From Cardinalis cardinalis (taxonomy: Eukaryota > Chordata > Aves > Passeriformes > Cardinalidae): DNA of 64,000 nt. Below the pieces are notes generated by a model that was not told the DNA's origin, ran no database searches, and saw nothing but the letters and a program-made list of their open reading frames with translations. A program made the position numbers and the translations under genes. Of this stretch, positions 23,101 through 38,100 are shown piece by piece. Each line of letters begins with the position of its first letter. The first letter of the stretch is position 1. Location of the stretch: contig JACDOX010000224.1 in the NCBI GenBank assembly GCA_014549065.1, positions 124,001 to 188,000 of the forward strand, read 5' to 3'.

Positions 23101-26100
23101 GCTGAAACACTGACCTAATTACAGGNAGAGCATACCTGAACAGTCTGTAGGTTTCATACGGGGAAATCCTGATTCCCATCCAGCCTTCAGTAGCAAAGAG
23201 CAGTCCAGCATAGCAAATACTGCTTTCNTTGTGTTCACTGCTTTATTTATGTGAAGTGGTATTTTTGTTTTCTAGGTCATATGCTGCTGAACTTAAGTCA
23301 TGGCAAGCAAGACTTCTTTAAAGAGATTGTGGAGTCATTTGCAAACAAGAGTGGCTCATTTGCATTGTTTGATAGCCTGTTTGAGAGTGGAGCTTCTAGA
23401 GAGAGGTCTTTCATTGGCACAGATGATATTGGAAATGTCAGTACACAAGCACCAGTGCAAATAGAACTTCACAAATATGATATTGGTAAGAAGTGTTACT
23501 TTCTGAAACTCAGTACAGCTTTGCGTAGCATAACCCCTTCTGCAGATACTTGTGGAAGAGGTACTGGTANACAAATACTTGTACTGCAACAAAAGACAAA
23601 TACCTGGAATAGCTGTCCAAAGTTGCCTTAATGTCATAGGAAAGACTTATACTGCATTGCAATGTAAAGAAGTGCTTCTTCAGTAATTCCTTAAGGATTT
23701 TTGGAGAAGTAAATAGGTTTGCTAAAATTAGTTATCTGTTGGACTGAATAAGCTGAGAATGGAGATGATGAGAGTCATCCTCTCAGAAGCTTAAGCAGTT
23801 GATGGCTTTGAGCACTTAGATGAACTTGGTATGTTTGTCCATACTGAAGTTTGTAACCCTTTGTAAGTGAAACCTGGAATCTTGATGCTCATTGGTCTAT
23901 AAAGTATCTTTGGCCCCTCTGGCAGAGTGCAATGTGAAACCCATCTTGATCAGATAGTAGTACTGAGGGCTTGCAGGAAGCTGACATTTGCATCCAACCT
24001 TGTTTTCTGCGCAGGTGCCATTCGATTGCACAGTGGCAGTCTCCAGCACCTCGTGTGGCTTGGCCTGCAGTGGAACTCTATGTCAGTCTTACCCCCCATG
24101 CGCAAATGGTTAAAACAGCTTTTCCACTTGCCCCAAGAAACATCAAGACTTGAGACAGATGCTCCTGAATCTATTTGCCTGTTAGACCTTGAAGTAAGTG
24201 AACTTTCAAGTTCTTTAATGTACCGTGCAAATTAAATTTTTTGTAATTAATAACTTTAATTTATTTTTTAAAAACAGGTATTCCTACTTGGGGTGATCTT
24301 CACTAGCAACTTACAACTGCAAGAGAAGTTTAATTCTCACTACAGTGCACATCAGCCTCAATTTCTACCATTGCCAATATGCAAACAACTCTATACTGAA
24401 AAGCAAAGATGCTGGTGGGATGCTGTTCGTACTCTTCTTCAGAGAAAATCAGTGTAAGGCTTTCTGAGTTTGGAAATGTTGGATCAAGCCTTTAGAGAGT
24501 GTCTCCTACAGCGGTTTGGATTGTCCCTATAGATTCTTNTAAAATTAATTTTTTTACATATTTTTTACATTAATTTTTTTTGTAGTGGGGACTTGATATG
24601 TTTGAAAGAGTTCTGTAGAGGGAATTTTCATTTCTAACAAGGCATTTCTTACCTAGAGGCAAATTAGCACTAAAGCTGCAGGCTAACATAAGTGAATGGT
24701 ATGTGAACAGATGAAAACCACAAAATACTAATCAAGGAATGTTTCTTATATTCAGACCAGGAACAGCAGCAAAACTGAGGCTTATTGTACAGCATGGCAT
24801 AAGTACTCTGCGAACACTGGACAAGCATGGCCTTCAACCTGCCTTAATCATACACTGGGCAAAAAGCTTGCAGAAAACAGTAAGCTGAGATTATTTTTAA
24901 ATATGTAGAAGCAAAAGGGTTTTTCTTATTTTATCATATGAACAGACTGAGGGGATGGGGGCTGGGATGAATGTGTATTATTAAGAACAGCTGATTATTT
25001 TATCAGGCAAACTTATTGTTCTAGTCACTCTATGAAATACTCTTAAACTGTAGTGTTATTTTCTATATGTAACTTAACATAGCTACTCTGCTTAATGTCA
25101 GAGAAGGACTTTAGAACTCTTAAAGAAAATAGGAGAAGGATATGTAGGAGTAGCATTTTGACTTGGTTTTGTTGAAATAATATCTGCATCTATTCCCTTT
25201 TCTTCACCAGGGAATTAACCTTAACTCCTTCTATGACCAGAAGGAATATATTGGACGAAGCGTCTACTACTGGAAGAAAGTTCTGCCTATGCTGGAAACT
25301 ATCAAAAAGAAGAGGAGTATTTCTGAACCTACTGATCCTCTCTTCAAACACTTCCATAGTGTGGACGTTCAGGTACAGATCAATTGAGCCAAGGCTGAAG
25401 AGAAGGGTCTGTGTCAGAAATGAACAAAGTTGTGGGATTTTTCTCTACATTGTACTATTCTATGTTATTACTACTGTGAAACTCTTAAAGTTGAGATTTG
25501 GTCATAGTGTTTTATAAAGGGGGAAAATTCTCTCCTTAAAGCTTTGGTCTTACCTTTGAAATGGTATTTATGATTTGAAGGCACTTAACACCCTCAGTAC
25601 CAACTTTCTTGAAAAGAATTCTCCCCGTGTTACAGGAAAAAAGCTTATGTTGGTCCGTTGTTAAGTATAAGTTTTCCTTCACTTTATTTGTAGGTCTTTC
25701 AGGTTGCAGCNTATGAAGAAGAGGCACAGATAGCATTTGCTATGTTGGATGCAGTTGATGGCAAAACTGATGATGCTTTAGTAGCATTTGAAGCTATTGA
25801 GAATGTGGTGTCATACTGGAATCTTGCCATGGTAAGTTAGTAAGTTGCATTACCCAGAAGTGCTTCTCTTTATTCACTTTCCTTCTGACTGATACTATTC
25901 ACTCTGCATCCTGTTCTTCAGATTTTCCAAAGAAAAGCAGAAGAAATTGAAAATGATGTCATGCTGCCAGAAGAACATGAAGAGCACAAAACTTACCTTC
26001 TTAAAGCCAAGTATTATCTAATGAAAATTATTGCGGCAAGCTCCTCAGATATGTCAATTGCAGAGAAAGTAAGTAATTCTTACTTTAAAAACTTCTTCCA

Positions 26101-29100
26101 AGTAATGCAGTAGCTTAGGTTACTGTTTGAAAAATGAAATCCTTTGCATTCAAGATACTTTTTTTTAGTCCAGGCTTTCAGGCAAGTTAAATCCTGGGTA
26201 ACTTCAACTGACCAGATCATGTGGTGTCCTGACTACCCTGTGGATGAAAGCTTTAATGTAAACAAAAAGCTTTTGCCACTGTCTTTTAGTTTGATAGTTT
26301 GAAAAAGTAAAATAGTTTTTGTGAATTGTTTACTTATGTGAATCCTAGCAAGTTAGAGCTTTGCTGAAAAAGCCCCCAGTGTTTACATAATGATAAGACT
26401 TGTGAATTGCTCAGCCAGAGTTCCAAATGTAGTTTGTCNTGTTCTGAGGAAGAATTGCAGTCATGACTCATGTCTGAAAAACTCTCTAGTTGCCGGTGTC
26501 TCTTGAAACTGTGAGAGAAGTGTTAGATACAGTGATCCAGGAACTTGGTGAGAACTGTGAAGAGGGAAGTCTTACCTTCAGAAACGGTCTGTCACGAACT
26601 GTAGATTCAGCAATGAAACATTCCACTCCATCACCAACCAAGTTCTCTTTTTCACCAACTAAGACCTACAAGGTATGTTAGCTAGCTATTATTTCAGGGG
26701 ATTGTTATCTTTAAGAAAAATTCAAATGAGTCAATTAACTTTTTTTTCCTAGTTCTCTCCAAAAACTCCCCCTCAGTGGGCAGAAGACCATAAATCTATA
26801 CTTCAAATGATTTGTCAGCAAGTGGAAGCTTTAAAGGTAAAAATTCTGTCACCATTTTCAGTAATGAACTGTTAGTCTTTTAGTTATGGTAAGGATCTAT
26901 TNAAAAGAACATGGGCTCACTTACAGTTCCTAGAATTACTTCCTGTAAATAGCTTAATAAAATTAGTACCAGAGTAAATCCTTTCACTTAAGAGCTCCTC
27001 TTTGGGACTTGGACGGGAGTGCTGAGGCAACCCATCTAAGGGATTCTTTCTGTATGTAGAAAGAATTCTGCTTTTATCAGTTTGGTTCTCATCCACTTGG
27101 TTCTGGGTTTTTTTACTGGCTTGTTCTGGCTTTAGAACACAATGGAAGTACTCTGTACTCCATGGGCATGTCTTGCATGATCTGGCAGGTACATTTTTTT
27201 TTAATTAGTCCCATACTATGGATTGAACATGCTTTTGAAGAGCAAAACGGTGGCAATCGTGCCTTATATTTTCTTTGACAAATACCTGTGCAATCAATGC
27301 TTACACTCTTGCTTGGCACTCTGTCTCGACAGAATGATTTGCAAGAAATGAAACTTAATTCCAACACAAATACATCTCATCGGTGGCCTGCTGAAAACTA
27401 TGGAACTGATGCAATACCAGACAGTTATCAGAGAGCACAAAATCTTCATGAAGCCCCTTTAACAGGCAGGTTGCTGCAGAATTTTTATCTAAATGCTTAG
27501 CATAATCAAGTAAGACTTTTGAAAATAATGCTAAAATGTTTTAATGATTCACAGTTAAAAACTGATTGCTGGGAAGAGTATGTACAAAACAACAACAAGA
27601 AAAGTGTTGACTATTTTCCTGGTGTTCTTTTTTAGTTGCCACCACTGGCCCCTCTGTGTTCTACAGCCAGTCACCTGCTTATAACTCTCAGTATCTTCTG
27701 GGAACTGCTGCAACCAATGTAACACCAGCAAAGGTGAGAATAAATTTATTTCCTTAAATTGCTTCCAGTGATCTGAAAATGACTGACTGATTTTGATTCT
27801 GTACATTGTTGGATGTAATTGAAGTTTCTTTTGCAGAATTTGGTCAACTTAAACTGCTAGGGATAAAGTTATAATTTGTCTCCCTGCTTAACTTCTGGGA
27901 TATGGAGTTTGGGTGGAAAAGCTAGAAAAATATATTTTATATGTGTGTACATTTCTTGTACAGGTATGTATGATAGTGCTTAACTATTCCCCCCTTAATT
28001 GTTTGGCAAAAGAAATTGGAGTTTTCAAAACTTTTTTTCATGTAAAAGCCACTCATATTGTGCCCCTTTTTCAATGTTTGTTCTCAAATGCCATCAAGTT
28101 TTAAGCTAAGGTAAAANTGGTTTAGGTTTAAGCTTGAAAGCATGCCTTTCTTGTAAGAGTGCATGTTACATGGGCTTCAGCACAGTGAGATTTTTGTCCT
28201 CTTTACCATAATAAGCAGAGCACTTGTTTTCTGCTTTTTCTTTAGCCTCCTGTCTATGGCATGAACCGACTTGCGCCTCAGCCACATATATATTCCTATC
28301 AGCCACCACCCATGCATACACCACCTCTGCAAAACACTTCTGGTTGTATGTTTTCACAAGAGATGTACGGCCCACCTCTGCGTTTTGATTCTCCTGGTAC
28401 TACACTCATTTCTCCTCGTACAGCTGATGACTATTACAACTACAGTGTTCCACAGGCAAGCACCAATCCAACACTGCCGAAGCCAGGATATTTCACAAAC
28501 CGTTCAGCCACGCCACCCACCCTAAAGCCTGCAGAACCAAAAGCAATGCCTAAATTTGGACAGCCAGGAACAGCAGAAGGATCAAAACCGCCTCTGTCAA
28601 CACCAGCACAGCCAAGTCAGCCGACAACTTTTAAGTTTAAACCTAACTTCAAGTCTAATGATGGGGACTTCACTTTTTCTTCTCCCCCTCAAGTTGCACC
28701 ACAGCCCCTTAATGCACCTTTTAATAGTAGAGAGAGCCTCTTGGATCTTCTNACATCTGACAAACCTTTACAGGATGATAGATATGTTGATCAAAAGCCA
28801 GTTAGTGATCCCNCAAACAGTTCAAGAAATATTTTCAGTTTTAGCAATAAACATATTCCAGGCATGTCTCTTCGAGAAAACACAGGACAAAATGTACACA
28901 AAAATGTGGGTTTTGAAAAGAGTGATACATTCAGTTCTCAAGAACCAAGTAAGCCTATATTTATGGCTTCAAATTCAGATTTGGCCAATAGAAGTCATGA
29001 AACAGAAGGAGGAAGCACCCATGGTGGAGATGAGGATGATGATGGTCCTCATTTTGATCCTGTGGTACCACTTCCTGATAAGATTGAAGTAAAGACAGGT

Positions 29101-32100
29101 GAGGAAGATGAAGAAGAATTCTTCTGCAACAGAGCCAAGCTCTTTCGTTTTGATGCAGAATCTAAAGAATGGAAAGAAAGGGGAATTGGAAATGTGAAAA
29201 TACTGAAACATAAAGTATCTGGCAAATTTCGTCTCTTAATGAGACGGGACCAAGTGCTGAAAATCTGTGCAAATCACTACATAAATACTGATATGAAATT
29301 AACTCCAAATGCTGCATCAGATAAGTCATTTGTATGGCATGCTTTAGACTATGCAGATGAATTGCCAAAACCAGAACAGCTTGCAATTAGATTTAAAACA
29401 CCTGAAGAAGCAATGCTTTTCAAAAAAAAGTTTGAGGAGGCACAGAATATTTTAAAATCCTTGGGATCAAATGCTGACACATCTGTGGCTCAGAGCAGTG
29501 GAACTGCAAAAGAAACTGCAAATCAGGACATCAAGGAGCCCAACAGAACCACTTCTGGGACCATGAACTTGGGTTTTCAGTTTCTAAAAGATGGAACAAG
29601 CAGTGAACCTGGCAGCAAAGGCACCTTTACAGCTACATCCACTGCATCGAGCACTACAATTTCATTTGGGAAGGATGCTCAGCAAGCCTGTTCTTCTGGT
29701 GGGTTTGGGCAGCATCTCTTGAAGAAGGACCAATGGGAGTGTAAAGTATGTTTAGTTCCAAATGAAGCAACTGTAAAGAATTGTGTAGCGTGTCAAAGTC
29801 CAAATCCAGGTATGTGGGAAACGCATGGCACCCCAATGACTGGCTATGCAAGTTTGAAACCAAGTGGTAACACAGTGCAGGACAAGTTTGGATCTCCTTT
29901 TGCTAAAAAGGAAGGTCAGTGGGACTGCTCTGTATGCTCAACCCAAAATGAAGCAGAAGATGTGAACTGCNCTTCCTGTCAGAGTCTAAAACCTCAAAAT
30001 CAACCAAATACATCCACACCTGCTGTTCAGGCATCTGCTGGTCTGGGACTTGGTTCCATTGCTGATACAAGTAAGCCACAGAAAAATGGGTTTGAAGGGC
30101 TTTTTACTAAAAAGGAAGGTCAGTGGGATTGTAGTACTTGTCTTGTGAGGAACGAAGGTTCTTCGCTAACCTGCGTAGCCTGCAAAACACCAAATCCGTC
30201 TGCTAAGCCAGCTGGTGATACTTTGCCAACTCCTGCTTTTGGCTTGAAAAGTAAATTGCCTGAACTTGGTGGAGGACAGTTGGGAACAGGCTTTAAGTTT
30301 GGTCTTGAGCAAGGCAAGACACCATCATTTACATTTCAGATTTCTTCTGATACTGAAGCTAAGTCTGCAAAGGAAGGATTTAGCTTTTCAATGCAAATGC
30401 CTGCAGGTGGATTTAAATTTGGGATACAGGANTCTAGTAAATTTGGGATACAGGAGTCTAGTAAAAATACCACTAAGAAAGATGAGACATCCAAAGAGCA
30501 TACAACTGGTTTCTTAAAAAGCGTTGATGAAAAAGACAAAAAGGAATTGCCTTCAGACAGTGGAATTGGATTCCAGTTTCAAGAAACAGACAAGGAGAAA
30601 ACTGACTTTGTTTTTGGGCAAAATAGTAGCACTTCTACTTTTGCTGAGCTTGCAAAAAGTACTCCTAGGGAAGGTTTTCAATTTGGCAAAAAGGACCCTA
30701 ACTTCAAAGGCTTTTCAGGTGCAGGTGAAAAGTTGTTTTCTTCACAAAATTCTAAAACAGATCAGAAAGCAAACACCTCTGCTGACCTTGGTGAGAAGGA
30801 TGATGATGTGTATAAGACGGAGGAGAGCGATGATATCCATTTTGAACCTATAGTTCAGATGCCTGAAAAAGTAGAACCATTTACAGGAGAGGAAGATGAG
30901 AAAGTGTTATACTCCCAGAGAGTAAAGCTGTTCAGGTTTGATCCAGAAACAAGCCAGTGGAAGGAGCGTGGGGTGGGCATTCTGAAGATTCTTAAAAACG
31001 AAGTTAATGGCAAAGTAAGAATATTGATGCGGCGTGAGCAAGTACTGAAGGTGTGTGCGAATCACTGGATAACGACAACAATGAACTTGAAACAACTGTC
31101 TGGCTCAGACAAAGCATGGATGTGGATGGCCAATGACTTTTCTGATGGTGATGCAAAGTTGGAGCATCTGGCAGCAAAATTCAAGACACCAGAGCAGGCT
31201 GAGGAGTTCAAACAGAAGTTTGAAGAATGTCAGAGGCTACTACTAGATATACCACTGCAGACACCCCATAAACTTGTTGATACAGGTAGGACAGCTCAGC
31301 TTATACAGAAAGCAGAAGAAATGAAGTGTGGCTTAAAAGATCTCAAAACTTTTCTGACAGATGACAAAACGAAACTGTCAGAAGAGGAAAGTGGAAACCC
31401 TGCTTGTGCCAGCAGTACTTCTGATTTAGTTATAAAGCCACATGCTGAAAGTACAGGCCCTACTCTGGAGTGGGATAACTATGACTTGCGTGAAGAAGCA
31501 TTAGATGATAGTGTAAGTAGTTCTGTATATGCATCACCTCTTGCAAGTAGCCCTGTAAGGAAAAATCTGTTTAGATTTGGAGAGTCTACCACTGGTTTTA
31601 GTTTCAGCTTTAAATCTGCTTTGAGCCCATCCAAATCTCCTGCCAAACAGAATCAGAGTAGAACATCAGTAGGCACAGATGAAGATTCTGATGTTACTCA
31701 AGAAGAGGAAAGAGATGGACAGTACTTTGAACCTGTGGTACCTCTGCCCGATCTTGTGGAAGTGACCAGTGGTGAGGAAAATGAGCAAGTTGTCTTCAGT
31801 CATAGAGCCAAACTCTACAGATATGACAAAGATGCAAATCAGTGGAAAGAGAGAGGGATTGGGGATATCAAGATACTGCAGAACTATGACAACAAACAAG
31901 TTCGTATAGTAATGAGGAGGGACCAGGTACTAAAACTCTGTGCCAATCACAGGATAACACCAGATATGAATTTGCAACAAATGAAAGGATCTGATAGAGC
32001 CTGGGTATGGACTGCATGTGACTTTGCAGATGGGGAAAGAAAAGTGGAACTTCTGGCTGTGCGATTCAAGCTGCAAGATGTTGCAGACTCATTTAAGCAA

Positions 32101-35100
32101 ATTTTTGATGAAGCAAAGCATGCCCAAGAGAGAGAGACACTGATAACACCTCTTTCTTCTCGTGCCAATACACCAAAGGAATTTCCATGTGGTAAAAATG
32201 CTGTAGCTGTGCTAGAGGAAACAACCAGAGAAAGAACTGATGTCAGCCATGGTGATGATACTTCTGATACAACTGTAGAGGCTGCAGAGGTGTCAAGTAC
32301 TTCTGAAACACCGACAAAAACAGTGGTTTCTCCTCCAAAGTTTGTATTTGGATCTGAATCTGTCAAGAGCATTTTCAGTAATGAAAAGTCAAAGACATTC
32401 ACATTTGGAAATACTTCAGCCACTGGTTCTCTCTTTGGCTTCAGTTTTAATCCCCCAAGAAAAAGTGAAGGCCATATTCCAGCGTCTCAGGACACAGCAC
32501 AGAAAGAGCCAGAAGTCTCTGAAGCACCAAAAATCTCAAATGCTATTCAAAAGCCTGTAGACAGCAAGGTAGACAACTTGCCAGCTTCAACACAAGATGG
32601 ACCGTCTAACTTCTCATTTAGAATTCTGGAAAAAGGTGAGTATGAGTTTTGCTAGTAATTTATTCAAAAATGCAACTTACTAAGCAGTCAGCTCTGTGCT
32701 ACTCATTCTCTTGAGAATAGGTTGTTTCTTTCAGTTTTATGCAGGTATCCACACGTTCTCCAGAGGTTCAACTAAAGAAGGGAATTTTAAGTCATAATTA
32801 TTTTCAAATGAAAATGTATGATGCAGGATGGAAATTTGTTTATTGAGAACAGAATTTTCAGGTAGAGAGCTTAAACTCTGAAGTGCTGCATCTGAATCTT
32901 GGATTTAAATGCTCAAAAGAATTTGGATTCGCTTTTGGGACTNAAATAGGTAGTCGATGTTGTATGTACCTGGGCCTTGGCTCAGAGTGGCCAAGTGTGA
33001 GAAAAGCAGATGTGTGCTTCAACTAAAATTTGCATTATCCCCATAATTAAGTAGATGGGTATTATGAAACTTGTCTGTACCTTTGTTTCAAGTGTTAAAT
33101 GCTGGCCTCTGCAATTTTGGTTGTGTAGCTTAACATCAGATGTCAGCCTGCTTCCTTAGCCTGAGAAGAGATTGTGATGGCATACTTAGTTGTATGGTTT
33201 CTGTTACAGTCTGAAAAAGATGCACAGGCAGAAGCTGTGGCTGTGACAGGAGCACTGTAATGTGCTAAAGTGTCTTTGTGAGAACGATGGGATGTTTCAG
33301 AATTATGAATGTGTCTTGTCTCATTAATAGCTTAAGTGTAGTAAAGTGACATGGCAGAAGCTGATAGCTGCAGTCCATTAACATGAGTTGGATAAGCTTG
33401 TGTAGAAACAGATGAAATTTCCTGCTGTGAAATATGACTATGGAATATTTGGAGAACATAGAGAAGTCTGTTCTATCCTTTTAAAATTACAGTTAAACAC
33501 TTATATACCAACAATTTATTTTTTAGGATTTAATTTTAGCCTCTTTAAATCTAATCCAATGGCTTTTTGGACAAGCACATCCTCCATGCAACCTGATAGT
33601 AAAGGTATTTACATACTGCACTGAATGTGTGATAAAAACACTCTAGCAGGCATGGACAATAACCCAGCTGGGTCAAAGCAGCTGGCTCAGTAATCCTTAT
33701 AATTAACATGCATGCTGAAGGAGAGTACTTGAAATTGCGTGTCTGACTACTCTATTTGTCCTGTTAAAGAATGTCTCTAGCCCTCTGTATGTTTACATGA
33801 GCCAGCACAATGGATGGCCCTGGTTAAGCTTTTGGCTTCTGTTTGTCTTATTTTTTGAGGATATGTGCCCTGCACTTCTTTCATCACAGTTTTACTATGC
33901 GTGCACACTAGATCTCTTAAATTCCATTTTTCTAGAGAAATTACATTTTTGTTTCCAGAGAATGCCGAGTGGTGCCTGACGTGGCTTACTCTATGTCAAT
34001 GAAATAGCCTGAAGATCTTAAGACAGCTTATCCAGTCAAGAGCTTGAATGTATTTAGCCCCTGTGGAAATATTCTCTTCAGTTTCCCAATTGTCAGTGTT
34101 AACTGCTGAGCTTTTAAAAAGAAAGAGTGCACAGAAGTGAGAGCCACCTTCATGTACAATCTATAGTCCACCTTAGGTGTTAGAAAACTTCTGCCAATTT
34201 GTAACCAATTTGTTTACATTCAGATCCTGCAGACAAAACTGTTACAATTCATAGTTTGATTATATTTTATTACTAGTGTGCTGCTTGCAAGTATGCTTGC
34301 TGTAAGAATGCTCAACTTACATGGTTTTAAAAGTATTTTAATTTTAAATAACAAACCTTTAGTCTGCATAAGACTGTCTTCCAGTATTAGTGTCTTGCAT
34401 TGTTTCAAACTGTCAAAATGTCATTTCATAAGCTGTTCTTACTTGAACACTGAATTCCTGTTTTGTATACATAACCTAAAGTCACTGGCTCTGTGTTTCC
34501 AACCATCGCTGTGGGTGGAGTTTATGAACGATTCAGTTCTATTTTCATAACAGCGTCCATAATATGGAGTGATTAATCATTCTGTGCCAATGCACACATG
34601 CAAGAGCTTTNCGTACCTCAGATTGATCATGGTTTTATATGGGGGCATATGGCAGGGGGAATGTATTTAAAGAAACAAAATAAGCCTTTCTGGTACTTAA
34701 GACTGTTCTTCACTTCTACTTTTCTAATAATTAGGTTATGATTATATTTTTCTGAGTTTTTTTACAGTTGATAATTGTCTTCAGTGTAACTTTTTGGTCT
34801 CTGAGCTCTGACTTAATAGCAAAGGATTTTGAGAAGTCCTTCCTAAATTAGGTTTTCAAGCCTATCCAATACAAATATGATATGAATTTTTCTTACAGGG
34901 AACTTCTTTTGGGGAGTGGTTTCTGAGTTGTGCTAGAACAACATTTAAAAGAAATTTAACCTTGGTAGTTCTGCACCTCCATGCATTTACATTTTTCTCA
35001 GATCAGGATATAAACTTCTTATAAGTTCTTATTTTAGTTTTAGCTAGGATAAAGTTTTTTCTCAGTAGCTGGCACAGTGCTGGGTTTTGGATTTAGTGTG

Positions 35101-38100
35101 AGAACAATGCTGATTACACACTGATGTTGTGGTTGCTACTAAGCTGTACTTACCCTAAGTCAAGGACTCTTTTTTTTTCCTGTCTCATGCTGTGTCATTG
35201 AGGAGGTACACAAACAAAAGCTGGGAGGGAGCTTTGCTGGAACTCGAAGTGGCCAAAGGGATATTCCACACCATAGAACATCATGCCCAGTTTATGAACT
35301 GGTGGAGTTATCTGGGAGAAGGGCCAGTAGGAGTGTGGGAATGGAGTCTGGCATTGGTCAGCAGGTGGTGAGCAGCTGTATTGTGCCTCACTTGTTTTTC
35401 CTTGAGTTCTACTTTTTCATTTTAATATTATTATTTATTATATGGCACTTCTGTTTCAGTTTCTAAACTGTTCTTATCTCCACCTGCAGATTTTACATGT
35501 GATTCTCCAGGATGTGAGCTAGCAGCTCTGTGGCACTTAATTGCCAACTGGGCTTAAACTCCTCCAGTGCTTTACGAGTTTGAGTCATGTCAGTTGCAGG
35601 CTACTGTACCTTTTACATGCTTTAGGGTTGAAACTGGTGCTTTCTTCATCTATTCAGAAGATATTCATTGATCAATGCATGAGGCGAAATATCAGTATTG
35701 TGACTAGCTAGAGAGATTTAGTGTCAGTTCAAACAAAGGTGAAAATACAGTACAGCCTTGAAAAGAACTGTTGTGCATGATATTGTCCTGAATTCTGTTT
35801 CTTCCATATTCTACTCTGGGTGAAAAAAATCTACACAATTTTTACTAAGTTCTGTTATCCTAAAATCAGGTATTTTCAGAATACATTGTATGTATGTGTG
35901 GCTTTTTGTTCCACGGCTGCCTGTGAAGGTATATTTAAGGTGTTTGCAACAGTAATCTTTGTTGTTGGAGTCTTTTATCATTTTGAGTAGATGTTTGGAA
36001 CACTAGAATATTATTCCAGTGTTTGGGAGATCAGTTTCACTGAGAACTTCACCTATTGACTAATCTGAAGTGACCTTAAATGTGTTTCTCTTAACTCAGC
36101 TATTTTGCCCATAGGGTACTGAAAGAGACTGGATGATAACTCCCTTTAAATGCTGTCAAACCTGACCAGCAATGAGTGTGGTAAAACACTNGAACAATGT
36201 ATTTGTTGCCCTGGCTTCTAGCTGGATTTCTACAGCTCAAATTAAAGAAAGCACATGTTTTTACCATCCATCTATCTGACTTGAAAGAAGTGTTTTGTTA
36301 TATTCAAAGATATGTTTTTGAAAATTTTCTGATCCTAGGGAAAGCTGCTTCTTGTTGTAGGACTAAATGCTCCACACTTAAACTTCAGGTGAATTTGATG
36401 CAAACTTAGTCCAGTTAAGACACTTGCTTAACTAACCANAAAGAGTAAAACACAGTAATATGCAGGATATCTGCATATCTTCATGACACACTACTAGATG
36501 TACTTCTAATCCTTGAATCAGCTAGGGTGACTGAGTTTTTTGGTCAAGATTCTGGAAGATTTATGAAAACATGTACGTCTTGCAGTCATGATATGAACTT
36601 AGAAATTAGCTGTTCAGGAATTTTAGCCTACATGTACTTTCTGCAGGCTCAGAGAACTTACTGAGATCTAAAAATCTGAGCTGATGCCAGCAATTTATAT
36701 ACAGATGCGAATGGGATGGGGCTGCTGTGAAAAGCATCTTGAGCTATTTATTTTTCAGCATCAGTCTCATTACATGATTATGACAGTGGAGCGATGTGAA
36801 CAGCTCACTGTCCAGGCAGCAGGCCAAGAAACTTAATGTTACAGCATACCATATAGCTGTCTTAGCCAATTACACAAAGCAAAAGCCTACTGACAGTAAT
36901 TCTATCCNATCACCAGAAGCACACNTTGCTTTGGTTAAAACTATACTTGATTCAAACTATACTTGCTATTCTTGAATACAATGCCCGTTTATAGGAGACA
37001 ATGAATAAAGCTCTATTCNTTAGCATAACCTTCTTAATATCCACTAGATAAACTTTTTGCAACTTAGGAAGCCAAACTACACAGCTCTATTGTTCTATTT
37101 CCCATGTCTTCTCTACAGCTTAGATAATTTCTTCTGCTGTTTTAGCACTGTTCACAATTCCTCTGTATCTGAGGCCTGTCTTTTTACAACCTTCCTAAAA
37201 CTGTCTGATTTTATGAATTCCCACATGAGCAAAAAGAATTAGTCTAGGAGAGTGTGCTGGTGATGGGTTTGAGTTACTTTTATAGCTCTGGTGTATTAAT
37301 GCCTGGAATGATCAACTTGTAAACAAAGGTGGGGCAAAGACTGAAGAGGTAATAATTTGAAAAAATACACAAGTTTGGGTGGGATTTTGCTGTTACTTTA
37401 CTTTATGCTGCTTTTAATCTACTGGATGATTAATTAAAAAGTAATGAAAACTGCTTTTAATAAGCAGACTTATTTTAATGTGTTAGTTGTCTCAGAGGAT
37501 CAAAGGACTTGTCTGTAAATGTCTCTTATGTCCTTTTCTTCACTTGCAATGATAAGTTAAATTGTATAATCTGAAAAAATCAATGTTTTTCAGGAACTGA
37601 GTACTACTTTTCTGCTGGGTACTTTTTTACTGGGTACTGGTTTCCAGCTGGATATTTAGGTTTTCTCTGATTACACTGTGCCACAGACTTAAAAATTATT
37701 TTTTTCTTAATGAAAAGCACAGCAAGCTTTTGAGACCACCCTTCAGATACTGACTAAATTAAATCTAGAGAACAGATTAGAGGCTATTGGCAAATAGGCT
37801 GAGGTACTAAAGCAATCATTTTCTTCTTAGAAACAGCTATTGTGGCTATTGATGTGCTTATGGGGTAATTCTTAAAAATAATTCAGATTTATTTCTTAAC
37901 CCTTTATCCTCAAGTTCCCCTTCTCAAAACAACACAACCTAAACAAGCAGAACACCAACCAAACCATACCTGATGTTTAAATTGCTNTATCTTCTCTCTT
38001 TGCTTCCGTTCTCTCATAATAAATATATGTTTCCAAAGCTGTCTTGCATCCATATATTTTATCTGCACTTTGATCTAGGCTTTACTTTCACCTTTAACCT

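Noticed and set aside
31947..32423. 158-residue minus-strand ORF
   Set aside because: Antisense shadow of the conserved RanBD3 and FG coding sequence of RANBP2.
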